Origin: Protea cynaroides
Taxonomy: Eukaryota > Streptophyta > Magnoliopsida > Proteales > Proteaceae
DNA length: 64,000 nucleotides
Assembly: GCA_028583415.1 (NCBI GenBank)
Contig: CM053274.1
Span: 92,536,549-92,600,548, forward strand
Direction: 5' to 3'
Every line of letters begins with the position of its first letter. Positions within the stretch are counted from its first letter, which is position 1. The position numbers and the translations under genes are program-made. This document shows, piece by piece, positions 1 through 12,413 of this stretch. The notes below the pieces were generated by a model. It had not been told where the DNA came from. It searched no databases and saw nothing but the letters and a program-made list of their open reading frames with translations.

Positions 1-1019
1 ACCAAGGTAAAAGTATTGTTCAAAACCCCCATATTGTAATTATATTTTTTCTGAATGCAAGTAAAGGAAAGGAAAAGGAAGGGAAGAGAAATCATTTTTG
101 AAAACAACAATGAAAGTTTTGTAACAAAATTGTGTAATCTACCTAAAACACCATATTGTATAGTTAAAATATATTTTTCAAATGTAATCATTATATTACT
201 TGCAAATCAAAAAGTTATGTTTAGAAAGTAGAGTAAAATGTAAGGGGGGAAAATCCCCACAAGGCTGGTGTAGAGATTCCTTCTCATACCTCCTCACATT
301 TTGGTATTTGTTCTCTTCCTTAACCATGTGATTCCCCCCATTGCATCTTCAGATATACTCATATACCATTTCCTGCACCTTCATTGGTGTGGTGTGGGTC
401 CCCCCCCCACAGCACTTTTGTGGGAAACCCTCTCCTAAAATTTGAAGACCATATTTGAAATGTTTTGGAGTTATTTACAGATAGTTTTCTAGAGGCATTA
501 GATAGAGAAACTCTCCCAATTTAGTCATCATGGTTACGAAGGCTCTCCAAAGAAAGCTATCCCATGCTGAACACTGAACACCAAAACAAATACATGGTGT
601 AAAGGTGTCCAGTTTGATGATAACAATTTCATCTTCTGTAGAACCTACAAAGGAAGTTAAGGAAACAGAAGAGATCCTAGTGTGCCATGTCAGGACAGAA
701 GGTTAATTTTGGCAAAAGACTGGTTTTTTTTTTCCTGCAAAAATGTCTTACAGAAGGAGGGCATCGAAACTGAGTACAATTTTAGGATTCTGTTAAGGAA
801 GTAAAACAGCCACATACTTGGGAATGAGCCTCTTCCTGAGAGATCCAAGAACAATATTAATCAAAAGTGTTTCCTCTACAACCAACTTACACGATGTCAT
901 CCCAATAATTACCACCATACATCTGCCACAAACTTGACCAAATTCAAGCAAATTTTTGGTAGGGTCAAACAAACAACAGAAATTTCCATGATGTCATGGC
1001 AGTCCATCTGTAGACAGAA
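1..1019. other. Left flank, no gene recognised
   Basis: No convincing exon or family match. The part next to the PPR remnant may be the decayed last part of that pseudogene (minus strand), but coding similarity fades left of about 1020. The open frame at 934-1164 is an antisense shadow of the PPR remnant. Confidence 0.5.
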
Positions 1020-1161
1020 GAAAATTTTGAGGTTCAATTTCAAACAGATGTTTTGCTGCAACCTAAGACAATTCATAGTTTCCACAGTTCCTGCAAGAGG
1101 TCAACAAAGATCCCCATATGGAAGTAGAGAAGCCTTAAGCATTGCCTCAATCAAGTCCCTA

Positions 1162-2856
1162 TGATGAGGACATTCCAGCAGTTTTTTCAGCTAGGAGCAG
1201 CAGAGCCAGTTTTTCATTTTATTTTTAGTCTGTTTATTTTCTGTTTATTTTCTATTTCTAGAAACTATTTCCTTCTATTTCTATTTATCTCTTTCTAACT
1301 TTTGTCATTTAAATTCTGTTATCTCTTTCTTTTTTTACAGCATGTAAACCTCCCCCCCCCCCCCAAAAAAAAAAAAAAAAAAAAAAAAAAACCCACCATG
1401 TCAGTTTTAACCATTTCTTTTAGTTTTTGTTGTTGAGGTAGTTATAACTACCTCTTGTAACCAGTTTACTGTTCATATATTACTGTTCATTCCCTTAAAA
1501 TGCTGAGTTTGAAAGTTATATATATATATATATATATATATGGGAAAATTTCAGCTACCACCCAAAAAGAATTGGCCTAATCACCTACCACCCAAGTTGT
1601 TTAAAAAAATCACCTACCACCCAAGTTAGACAAACGTTAATTAATGGACTGACGGGAAAGAGTTGAAATTGTGTGTAGACGTTACCCCTTTCTTCTTCCT
1701 CTCATTTCTCTGCAATATTTTATCAAAAAAGAAAAGGAAAAAAAAAAAACCTAACTCCAGATCATAGTTTTGAATCCACACAGAAATGACAAGAATCACC
1801 ATATAACGCCGGCAATCTCTGGTCCATACCATCCCTTTGTCGACAATCAGCAAAGCTTCTATTAAACTTTGTCTGCATAGAATTAGACTGACCAAACCCT
1901 GCCGAAAACATCTGGCCCTCCTAGTTCCCCCTCTGTGAGAGAAAAGAGGTAGATCGCCTACCAGGGTCATTGTTACCAGAACTCGAGGCCACCGCCGTAA
2001 CCGTCAACATTGTTGCCTGAGTAGAACTCCCCATCGCCATCCCCACTTGATGACTTTGAGGCATAAGACCTTGATCGAGGTTACCACCATTACCCAGAAA
2101 AGGATTACCCGGTTGAACTCTACCAACCCTAAAAGCAGACACTCCAGAATCCCTAGAATAGATTGACTCCGATCATTGTTATTCCATGAGCCACTGGGAA
2201 CACCGCCTTCAGATTCGTTAATGAATCTCCCCTCAAACTGAGCTACCATGAATGGTAACCCCACCATGTCTCGTTGATGCAACCGATCAGCCACTTCATC
2301 AGAGTTCCTGGTATGAACCCTCCCTGCAGAAAAACAATATGTTTCTCCACCAACGTCCGCTGGCGTCGAACCCAATGACCAACTAATACCCCCACCAGAG
2401 CCCCTACCATAGCCTTTCCCACCGCCCTAGGCTTTATCTCCCAAACCCGACGGCATTCCGCTGCCGGTACCCGCCATACAAAAACTCAAGGTTATGCCAG
2501 CCATCAGGTGTTATAGAAATCCCCTTGGGGTTAACATTTTTCCCAGAAAAGTAGTTTTTAAAACGAAAAAAACCAAAGATTTTTTTTTAAGTAGATTGCA
2601 AAAGCGAGAGAGGAAAGAGAAGAAGAGAAGGAAGCGGAGGCGTTGGGGACCGAACCAATTCCTGTGAAAACAAAGAAGCTTCTTTTTCCCTTACAAAAAG
2701 GGTATTATTGTCATTCAAGTATTTTCTAATGGCTCTGTTAGTTGCTTTTGGATCTTTTTGATAAACGTTTGTCTAAATTGGGTGGTAGGTGATTTTTTAA
2801 ACAACTTGGGTGGTAGGTGATTAGGCCAATTCTTTTTGGGTGGTAGCTGAAATTTT

Positions 2857-2905
<49 letters not shown>

Positions 2906-3746
2906 ATGAAATGAAAGAAAAGAAGATCTCTCTTGGACTGTAAGTCACTCTTCTCTCTCTCTCTCTCTCTTTCTCTCTCTCAATTCTCCTCTTTCTTTCC
3001 TCCTATATTGATTTCTGTCTTCTCCTTTCCCCCCTTTCTCCAAATTCTGAGAATTTCCAATTCTGTAAATCCTATACAGAATTTTCCCCTTCCCCTTATT
3101 TTTTCTGCCATCGAAATTACTGTGTTGCCTTGTTTTTTAGTTTATATTATTGTTACACAACCTTTATTTTTCCTGCTGTAATTTTCCTTCCCTATAGTTT
3201 CTGTTTACACATGTACCTGTCAACTGTAGGCTGTAAATCATCATTTTCAGGTTCTGTTTATTTGTTTCTTTTTCTACCATTGTTGACAACCTATGTTCCA
3301 TCATGTCATGTTAGTTTTCTGTTCTTATTAACAGTAATTCTTCACTGTGTAGAACCCTGTATTGATGCTTATATTTCAGCATCATTCCTGGAAAGTATTC
3401 AATTTTCTTTATACTGAAGTGTACTGAATTTACATTAAACTGGTTTTCTTAAGCACTAATTATAGCTGTTATTATCTTAAGAGTGTCGAAATTTCTTGCA
3501 TTACAACTTGTCAAAATGAAGCCTTTTATTTCTGAAATTCTTGTTCACCTTGGTTGAGCATTGTTGAGTTAGTAAAACACTACCAGGCATATATCGCTCA
3601 TTGGTTAATGCAATTCAGCTCTAAACATTGTAATTGTAAGACATGTATGTTGCTGCCACCTATCCTAACTAGCTAAACTTTAGGTAATCTAATACCTAGC
3701 CTAGTTGTAAGTGTAGGAAACCTAGACCCTAGGCTGTCCTACATCA
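1162..3746 (+). repeat. 5' LTR of the chromovirus (with nested MULE-like element)
   Basis: Aligns by eye along its length with the LTR at 5477-6574, for example the shared segments around CAGTTTACTGTTCA, the CT-rich leader and the end GGCTGTCCTACATCA. It is longer because of the 1318 bp insertion at 1542-2859 and expanded (TA)n around it. A C-run followed by an A-run lies at about 1352-1390. Confidence 0.88.
1542..2859. mobile_element. MULE-like TIR element 1
   Basis: Terminal inverted repeats of about 96 bp (1542-1638 and 2764-2859), nearly identical, both beginning GGGAAAATTTCAGCTACC. Each TIR holds three spaced copies of a CASCTACCACCCAA motif. The element sits in a (TA)n tract, which hides the target duplication; the 3' LTR of the host chromovirus shows the site without it. 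The interior has a minus-strand coding-like stretch (about 2480-1925) with codons for MAGTGSGMPSGLGDKA, one stop, then a Gly-rich segment and FMVAQFEGRFINESEGG. I do not recognise it. No transposase is visible, so it is non-autonomous and may carry captured gene sequence (Pack-MULE style). Confidence 0.8.
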
Positions 3747-3749
3747 GTT

Positions 3750-3762
3750 TGGTATCAGAGCC
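3750..3762 (+). promoter_or_regulatory. Primer-binding site (initiator tRNA-Met type)
   Basis: TGGTATCAGAGCC, three bases after the 5' LTR end, is the standard plant LTR-retrotransposon site complementary to the 3' end of initiator methionine tRNA. Confidence 0.9.
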
Positions 3763-3845
3763 TAAGTTCGAGTGTCTAACTTCTGGTTAGGATTCCTAGT
3801 CGTGTCAACTTTAAGTCCACCCGTAGTGGTAGAGCCTACCAAACT

Positions 3846-5471
3846 ATGTCAAATCCTCCTACCACCCAAATGACACCCGAGCAATGGGAAAGGTTGCTTC
3901 AACAAATGAAGAGACCTTGGAAGCCCTTCAAGCAAATCATAAATTGCTCAGAATTGCCCATGTAGAGTGGATTGCTAAAAAGATGAACCATGAAGTACAG
4001 GCTAATAGCATTCAAACCATTGACCAAAATGACCAAGTCATCATGGCAAGGCTTGCTGCCATTGAAACATCCGTCCAAAATTCTGACGGACAAAAACGCC
4101 ACAACACACAAGGCATGGGACTGACGTTTGAAAACCCCAATCCCATTCTGGAAAATAATGGCAATCAAAAGCATCACAACAACTTTGATGGTTATGATAG
4201 AGTTGTTAGCCAGTGTATGACATGTCATACCTGCTAAACAACAAAAGCAAAATGCTGGTCTATATACTCCTCTTCTTATTTTACCTCACAAGCTTAGCAT
4301 GGACTTTGTGTTTGGTTTGCCTAAGACCTCGAGAGACCATGATTCTGTCTTCGTGGTTATGGGTCGCTCCTCTAAAATGGCACACTTAATTCCGTGCTCC
4401 AAGACTTCCGATGTTTCAGTTGTAGTCAAACTTTTCTCTCAGGAGATTGTCAAGTATCACGGGTTACCAAAGACCATAGTTTTAAATATGGATGTCAAGT
4501 CAAGTTCACCAGTCATTTTTGGCAAACATTGTGGCATAGGTTGGGTAGTAAACTTTGTATTTCTTCAGCTTTCCACCCTTAGGCTGATGGTCAAACCAAG
4601 ATCATTAATAGAACATTAAGTAAATTTGTTGCGTTATCTCATAGGTGAATTTGAGGACCATATGCCTGATGAGAGCATATCAAATGAGAAGGATGAAAGG
4701 GTTCTCATATATCTAGACTAGGTATTGTGAAACCTTGCGTTTCACAATTTAAGGGCAATGACCAACCCAATAAACCCATAAACCTTGTCCTTGCTGTGTC
4801 TAGCTCTAGGACATTCCAATCAGCTGAATCTTTCCTAGCGCAGCACATACATGACTTGCATGCAGAAAATAGACGCAGGATAACATTAAGAAATGATCAA
4901 TACAAATCTAGGGCAGATGTGCACCAATGAATGCAAAAGTTTCAACAGGGTAAAATGGCGATGGTAACGATTAGACTATAGTGTTTTGTCAAGAGAAAGT
5001 AGAGAAAATTACATGCTCGTAGTGTAAGTCCTTTCAGAATTTTCTTAAAAGAGTGGGAGCTAATGCCTATGTGTTTGAGTTACCTACTGACATGGAAATC
5101 AACATTTTCAATGTTGAAGATTTGGTTTTCTACCATGATCCTTCTTCCACCCCTTCTATTTATACTGATGTTCTTGATGTATTTTCCTTTACCATCGATA
5201 CCTCTGCATCCGAGCATATTTCCCTTCCTGTTACTTCTATTCCTTCCTTATCCCAGTTTGATCAGCAAATTAAGAAGATTGAGTATATTCTTGATAAGAG
5301 AGTTATCTCTACATACCCTGGTAGTACCTAAGAGTTCTTAGTTCAGTGATGTGGACGACCTTTGATCGACTACACATGGATCTTCATTGAGGAGCTACAA
5401 CAGTTCAACCCGGCTATGCTTGAGCATTACATGAGCTTTTATTCACCGGAAGTGAATTCTTCTAAGCCAGG
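3846..5471 (+). pseudogene. Chromovirus gag-integrase-chromodomain remnant
   Basis: The gag start at 3846 reads MSNPPTTQMTPEQWERLLQQ and is soon out of frame. At 4299-4619 an integrase core fragment reads MDFVFGLPKT, VVMGRSSKMAHLIP and IVKYHGLPKTI; the FHPQADGQT-type continuation is in a shifted frame. The integrase C-terminal part follows (around 4830-4927, AQHIHDLHAENRRR, and about 5010-5120, VGANAYVFELP, FNVEDL). The chromodomain spans two frames: IEYILDKRVIST (5278-5313), then DYTWIFIEELQQFNPAMLEHY (about 5365-5430). The middle of pol is deleted. Multiple frameshifts rule out function. Confidence 0.85.
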
Positions 5472-5476
5472 AGAAT

Positions 5477-5793
5477 TGATGAGAACATTCCAAGAATTTT
5501 TTTCACTAGGAACAGTAGAGCCAGTTTTTCATTTTATTTTATTTTTACAGTCTGTTTATTTTCTATTTATTTCCTATTTCTAGAAACTATTTTATTTTTA
5601 TTTATCTATTTCTATTTCTGCTCCTGACTTTTGTAATTTAAATTCTGCTATCTTTTTTTTTTTTTTTTTTGCTAAGGTAGTTATAACTACCTCTTGTAAC
5701 CAGTTTACTGTTCACATATTACTGTTCATCCCCTTAAAATGCTGAGTTTGAAAGTTTAAAAAAAAAGATTATGCAATGAAATGAAAGAAATGA

Positions 5794-5828
<35 letters not shown>

Positions 5829-6574
5829 CCCCATATTGATTTCTGTCTTCTGCTTACCCCCCTTTCTTCAATTTCTGAAACTTTCCAATTCTGCAAATCC
5901 TATACCAAGTTTTCCCCTTCCCCTTAATTTTTCGGCCATCAAAATTACTGTGTTGCCTTGTTTTTAGTTGATATTATTGTTCCACATAACCTTAATTTTC
6001 CTGCTGTAATTTTCCTTACCTATAGTTTCTGTTTACACATATACCTATCAACTGTGGCTGTAAATCATCAGTTTCAGGTTCTGTTTATTTGTTTCTTTTT
6101 CTACCATTGTAGACAACCTATGATCTATCATGTCATGTTAGTTTTCTGTTCTTATTAACAGTAATTCTTCACTATGTAGAACCCTGCATTGATGCTTATA
6201 TTTCAGCATCATTTCTGGTAAGTATTCCATTTTCTTTATATTGAAGTGTACTGAATTTACATGAAACTGGTTTTCTTAAGCACTAATTATAGCTGTTATT
6301 ATTTTTAAGAGTGTTAAAATTGCCTGCATAATAACTTGTCAAAATGATGCTTTTCATTTCCTGAAATTCTTTTCACCTTAGTTGAGCATTGTTGAGTTGG
6401 TAAAACACTGCTAGGTCTATATTGCTCATTGGTTAATAGAATTCAGCTCTAAACACTCCAATTGTAAGACATGTATGTTGCTGCCACCTATCCTAAATAG
6501 CTAAACTTTAGGTAATCTAATACCTAGGCTAGTTGTAACTGTAGGAAACCTGAACCCTAGGCTGTCCTACATCA
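5477..6574 (+). repeat. 3' LTR of the chromovirus (1098 bp)
   Basis: Counterpart of the 5' LTR without the MULE-like insertion. It has a (CT)n leader at about 5797-5826 and the same end. It preserves the empty site for MULE-like element 1 around 5750-5775. Confidence 0.88.
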
Positions 6575-7334
6575 CCCAAGCTGCATGAATCATCCCTGCC
6601 CTGCCAAGAAGATCAACCATGCATGAATAGTGGTTCACATTGGGCTCCACACTTGGTTCTCTTTTCATCAGTCAAAATATCTCTGTCCTGTTTCAACCAA
6701 GCGAACATGACTAGACAAATAAAATAGAAACATGAGTCACTTCATTTGGATATATACACATCTGCTGCATTTTCTCAAATAGTACAATGGCTTGCACGAA
6801 GCATGCATTCTTTTCTTCAATGCTAGCAAATACACAGTAAGCTTCTTCAATGCTTCACAATTTGCGTACATGTCTATGAGAGAGGCAGAAACGAAAAAGG
6901 TTTGAAATAAAACCAGTTCTTACCAACACTGCATGCAACCGGATACCTTCAATAACTGCAGCCAAACTTGCACAAGCACTGATAGCAGCAAAGTGTTTAA
7001 ACTTTAAACTGAGACCACTCCAACCCATCTTTTGAGCTCTATGAGATAAAATCAAAGCCTCCTCATGAAGACCACTTTTGTCAAGACCATTTTTGCAAAT
7101 AACCAGCCACCATTGAACTCCATGTGACAACACTTCTTTCAGACATGGTATCAAATACCAAATGAGTGTCTTCAATCAACTTACACTTTGCATAAACATC
7201 ATGGACAGCGGTACCCACAAAAACTAAAAAATTCATTGCAGTTTTAGTGCAAATGCATGTAATTGTTTGCTCTCACAGACAGTCAACTTCGCAGTACAAG
7301 CACAATGAATCCTTGATAGGGTGAATTCACTCGG

Positions 7335-9757
7335 TGTCATGACCAAAACCTATACGAGATAAGAGTACAGCCCTCGTAGGTGCTGGTCTAATGACCGACC
7401 AAATATAATTAAAACTTAAACTTTGTTTCTTAGAAATAATCCATCTCAAACCAATTCAGCATAATAAAACTTTTAATGCTACTGGTGGCAATCTAATGTG
7501 TATCTATTAAAAAGATAAATTTCTTGAACTTAAACTTCAATCCCTATACAACCATTCTAGAAGTATTTAAAATAAACTTGTAATTAAAAATCTAAGAAGA
7601 GAATACATATGTCCTCTACACTCTCTCTTAATCCCCTTCGGTCACTTCATCATCTATAATGTCATGTAAGGGGTGAGCTCACTAGCCCAATAAAAAGAAT
7701 ATAACAGAAATACAACACTAAGATGATCACAGAAAAACAATGCAAATAACAATGCAAGAAAATTGGCTTTTCAATTACTTTTACTCTCATTAAATTTTAC
7801 TTTCAAAACACTTATCGTTCAATTTCATTTTCCAAAATTCACTTAATTTCGCTTTTGACCAACTGCCACAAATGATCATCTACCATTGCCCTAGTAAAGG
7901 GTTGACCATAGCCTAACACACATTTTTGGTCATCCATTCGTGACCCCATTCTCATCTATCCGCGGCATAACGGATAACGACTCAGATGGCAATTACTCTC
8001 CACCCTATTGCCCTCATTTACCCTCTACTAGACCCAATGTGGTTGATTACCTTTTATTCACATTCTCAACATTACCCAATAATTAGATGCTTGACAATTC
8101 ACAGCTCACGCTATTAAAACATTAAAAAAAAATGCAATATAAGACAAATGTACAACTAACATCAATATCATTAAAACATATTATAAACAACACCAATCCA
8201 TCCATTCAATATTAAAACAACAAGATGACAAAGAAGCCAAAAACATAAATCAAACTATGAAGTGTCACCCTAGTGGTGCAATTCTGGAATATTCCACCTA
8301 ACTCAAATGTGGTTTAGAAATTTAAATCTTTCGCCAAGGATTCCGCTTCACACCCAGAACCTATAATTCACATATATAATTCACCTTTTAATAACGTTGT
8401 TGATGTGGGTCTGAATTAAGAAAGGCATAATTAAATTCCATGTGGGCCCCATTAGAAAGGTATTCCCTCAAATACAACACCTAAGAGTTGATCCCTATTT
8501 AAATTGAGGGTTCAAATATAGTTTTGGCAACTAATGGCGCAATTTGAAATTTTGTGGAGTTTTGAATAATTGGCAACTAGTGGCAATATATGTAATTATA
8601 AGAAAGTTTACAATCAACTGATACCAATGGTAGATTCAGAAAATACAGTGTACTTTACCATTCAAAGGGGTTCCAATGGCAACTCTGTAATTACAGTGTA
8701 CCATTACAATTAAAATGGATATCAATGGCAATCAAATGGAAAAATCTATAATTACAATGAACTTTTCAATCAAATGATTTTAAGATGAGATAAGAAGGTA
8801 AAATAAATAGTTTGTTAAAAACAATGGCTTTCTTTGTAAATAATCAGCAACAAGGTTTTCTTGTAAATAATCAGCAACAAGGTTTTCTTTCTTACTTTAT
8901 ATATACTTTTTTAAAGAAAAAAGTAAAAAGTGAGGTCATCTTCATCCTCAAGGATATAGACTGTCCAGGAACTCATGAGCGGTACCCTTTCCTAAAGAAA
9001 AATCGAACGGGATCTAGCGAATGGCGATCGGAGAATCTGAGATTCAACCCACCGGTTCATAACCCACGGAATCGCATCAACTAGCAATCCTAATAATCGA
9101 CCGTGGAGTCAAATAAGGTTTCCAAATCTATTCTAGGTTGCTGTCTCAGATTCAGCAAGAGGGTTTGGAGAGTTCTCTTAACAGGAACACCGATAAGGGG
9201 TTGGGGTTGTAGATCTTGGGTTGTTCCAAGGATTAAAAGATTAAAGGATAACCAAAATCACCATGATAGAAGAGAGAAGCAGTAGCAGTACCTGATGGAG
9301 GAGTTCTCGATCACAGGCAAGCAGAAGGTAAGGCTGCTCCTCAACGAAAGCCCTAGCTGTTGGTTCTAAATGTCTCTTCCCAAAAGTCTCTCGGTGGTTC
9401 ACAAGGTATGTATCTTTTTAACGATTTATGGCAATTGATTCTTATTTCTGGACTCCCTCTCCTACATATAAATAGATAGCAAGGTTAATGAAAGGAAAGA
9501 TTTTTATGAAATAAAATGGAGGCAGAGATATTGAATCCTAGTAAATTAGGTAACCTGAAATTGAGTTACCCAAACTGTTTGAGTGAGCAAGGATAGCATA
9601 GCCTACCCACGCAGATCCCATATTCAAAATATATATTAATTTTAATTTTAATTACATAGATTTCCTTCCAATCCGATATGTGGCTATATCATTTATAAGG
9701 AAACTAATTTAATTTACTATCCGAACAGATAATACGGAGAAATTTTGGGGCATTACA
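7335..9757 (-). mobile_element. Solo LTR, about 2.42 kb
   Basis: Read on the minus strand it starts TGTAATGCCCCAAAA and ends GGTCATGACA, the TG..CA signature. Target duplications are CTCGG (7330-7334) and CTTGG (9758-9762). On the minus strand these rebuild GDLPS-EFTL of the PPR pseudogene. No internal retroelement domain, PBS or second LTR is present, so it is best read as a solo LTR left by LTR-LTR recombination. The length and the TGTAAYGCCCC start match the solo LTR at 12705-15242 in kind. Large LTRs of this sort occur in Tekay/Del-type gypsy elements (family inference only). Confidence 0.75.
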
Positions 9758-11885
9758 CTTGGTAGGTCTCCTTCCTTTAACATCCACATATAAAGTTTAA
9801 GAGCTTCTTCCTCTTCGCCATGTTGAGTACGTGCACCAATTATGGTATTCCATGAAACTGGGCTTCACTTAGGCATCCTATCAGAGATCTGGCACGCAGA
9901 TTCTAAAAGTCCACATTTACAATGCTCTTCTCTAGACCATAAATAACAACTTCCCCGTGGCATATCTTTCCCTCCTTAGCTGTCTTGTTCCTTGCACATC
10001 TTTGCAAGAGATCCTGTAAATCCATTCCTTCACAGCCACTGGCACCAACATGTATTAAGACTTGCAGGGTATGTCATCTCAGAGGAAAACTGAAAAACAC
10101 ATACGATAAAAAGTAATGTAACTACATAATTACCTATATTTTCATTGTAAGATTCTCATAGCTCAGTTTAAGACCTCATGAGGAATGCACATTAAAACTG
10201 GCTTTCATCAACAACTGCTTACAGAGACAAGATTATACATCCTAGTTAAAAATGGATGCACAACTAGTTTCTTTACTTTCAGGTTTTTTTCCTTGATGAC
10301 AAACTTACAGAAGGTCCGTTCAAGGGGCAAGGGTCAAGTTGATGTTCATTTGGTTTCTTCTGGCTGTTGAAATTTAGAATCTTCCTTCTTTTCATGAGTT
10401 CTTGTACCCCTTCTTGATATCCTTGTATAAAGCTCTTCAGTTCATCCCTGAGACCGGATGCTCTTGTCATGTACACCCGCTGCAAAGCAGGCCTTAGAAA
10501 AAGAAACCGCTGTTTATTTATTGCCATCCATCAAAAAATTAAAAGACAGTGAGCTGACCAACCAAATATAAATTTGAAGAAAGAAATAAAGAAAGAGAAA
10601 ATACCTTTATTACTAAGTTTTTCAACCTACTCTACCTTAAAAAAACATTTTTCAAAATAAAAAATTGAAGACCAAGTGTCAACAGAAAAACAGTGAAACT
10701 GGGATTGTAATAAGATTAGAAGCATGTATTTCGTTAGCCAACCAGAGACAGATACAAATGCAATTCTGATGTTTCTAGTTAGAAGGGATAATGCAGTCAC
10801 ACTTCAATAATAGTCCCTGTTTTGGTAGCAGATGGTCATCCCTTGAGCAGAACAATAGTGCCCAAGAAATATAGTCCATGGGGGCATAGGGATTTTATAG
10901 CCTTTTGCTGGTAGCGTTGGAGTTTGAGAGTCCTTTTCTTTCTTTTTTCTTTTTCTTTGGGTGCAACTCCCCTGTTGTTCATTAGGATATCTGAACTCGA
11001 GTTAGTTTTTAATTCCTGGTCAATTTAAGAGTTTAGTTATGCTATTTTCAGTCTATTATTAGTCAAACAAGTAGTGTTTTTAGTTGTATTATGATTAGGG
11101 AATTTCTAGTCGTAGTAGGTTTCATACTTTGAACTTCTATATAAGGATATGTACCCTGCCTCTACCTATACGAGATTGAACAGAAATTTTGAGCTTACTT
11201 AAGTGGTTTGACTCCTTATGAGTTTCAGCTATGGCTAAAAGGTATCTTCTCTAATATCCTCCTTCCTTTCGATCTATTCCTACTACTACTCTGATTTCTA
11301 TCATTCTTCTATACTATTTAACTTACTGTTCACTTGGCAACTACTTTCTTACTCTTCTTCTAATTTCTTCTATTTCTTAAACTCTAATCAATTTTATCCG
11401 ATTCTCCACCACCTTTCCTTGTAACTCAGCCATAGAAAAGCTATAAATCTAGGCTGTGCTGCACCAGAGAACTTCATGATTCCAGGAGCAACATCAGTAT
11501 CACGTAGCTCTACTGTGGTTTAATAACATAACCACGAGGATTGGAGTAGTGCATAGTGATTTAGTTGACTAACTGGTGGATCAAGCTGAAAAAAGCAGTC
11601 CTGCATCTACAATAAATCTGACGAATGATAAGATCCTGAAATAAAACTTTTATCTTACGATCCAAGAACAAATCAAAATTTTGTATTTTGGTGATGCCAC
11701 TGATATTTAACCATAGAACGGTCTTGGAGGCAACTGGTACATCAAATTATGCTAGAGATAAAATTGAAAATCTAAGTTAGTGGTTGTTTTAGTCAATAGA
11801 AACCACACCTACAGAGTAAATTTAGGATTTACCATATGGCTACATGGTTCAGCTGGCATTGGCTTTCTACTTCTACAAAGATCAT

Positions 11886-12104
11886 GCATACAGGATTGTA
11901 TTTCAGTGCCCAGGAAGAACAAAAGTAGTATAAGTACGGATTAAGGATGTCAGTACCGATACAAGGCTTGCTCCTCTCCATGTCTAAAGAAATCAAGCAT
12001 ACAGGATTGTTTTTCAGTGCCCAGGAAGAACAAAAGTAGTATAAGTTAAGGATGTCAGTGCTGATACAAGGCTTACTCCTCTCCATGTCTAAAGAAATCA
12101 TACA
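11886..12104. repeat. Tandem repeat, two units of about 111 bp
   Basis: Two adjacent copies (11886-11996, 11997-12104) share GCATACAGGATTGT, TTTCAGTGCCCAGGAAGAAC and CTCTCCATGTCTAAAGAAAT. The 99-codon minus-strand open frame here only reflects the repetition. Confidence 0.85.
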
Positions 12105-12413
12105 TAACCAAATTTGGAAACTGGACAAACAAACTTATGCCCCCCAGCAGTTTCCAAAATAAAAAGTACATATAAATACACTGAGCTGAGCATAAGATCT
12201 AAAGAGAAGTATAAGAATTTTAAATGTCTCTAGTATTTTTCCTCTTAAGGAAAAATATTGTAAGAAATCACTCCATAGGGTTTCACTCACTGAAAGAACC
12301 AACCATGCAAATTAGTGGTCAAAGAGCAAAGATTATGTTAGCTGATATAGTACAGTTCACTTTTCCAATTTCATCATCTGTAGAGTAAAATGCATACAAA
12401 CAAGTAAACAACA

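Larger units (their letters stand above)
1162..6574 (+). mobile_element. Ty3/gypsy chromovirus, internally deleted
   Basis: Two related LTRs starting TGATGAG and ending TACATCA enclose about 1.7 kb. A primer-binding site follows the 5' LTR and a purine-rich stretch (CCAGGAGAA) precedes the 3' LTR. The interior keeps a gag N-terminus, an integrase core fragment and a chromodomain, the mark of chromoviruses. Protease, reverse transcriptase and RNase H are absent, so the copy cannot move alone. Flanking target duplications are CCCTA (1157-1161) and CCCAA (6575-6579), one mismatch apart. They rebuild the PPR codons W-D-L-I across the insertion. By eye the LTRs differ at roughly one base in ten, so the insertion is old. 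The 5' LTR was later hit by a MULE-like element. Confidence 0.88.
1020..10075 (-). pseudogene. PPR (pentatricopeptide repeat) pseudogene split by two LTR insertions
   Basis: Reading the minus strand, three blocks join into one PLS-type PPR protein. Block 1 (about 10075-9763) has LQDLLQRCARN, then a CKCGLLESA / SPVSWNTIIGARTQHG repeat ending in GDLPS. Block 2 (7329-6580) opens with SEFTLSRIHCAC and continues through VVTWSSMVAGYLQ, AAISACASLAAVIEG, LHAVLVRTGF, FEKMQQMCIYPNEVTHVS and NHYSCMVDLLGRAG to HAAW. Block 3 (1156 to about 1020) continues DLIEAM, IWGSLLTSCRN and VAAKHLFEIEPQNF. PPR proteins are organelle RNA-binding factors; the order and wording resemble the Arabidopsis At5g04780 group (from memory). 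Several frameshifts and stops (after RMPK, after YLQKWS, within VSILFV) make it non-functional. The gaps between blocks are exactly a solo LTR and a chromovirus, and the 5 bp target duplications rebuild the codons. The 3' end is not resolved. Confidence 0.85.

Noticed and set aside
7335..9757. First read as a DNA transposon with 8 bp duplication and TGTMATG inverted ends
   Set aside because: TG..CA ends, a 5 bp duplication, the size and a second similar case fit a solo LTR better; the apparent inverted ends are just the TGT..ACA LTR termini.
11829..12128. 99-codon minus-strand frame with internal repeats
   Set aside because: The protein-level repeat is just the 111 bp tandem DNA repeat in non-coding sequence.
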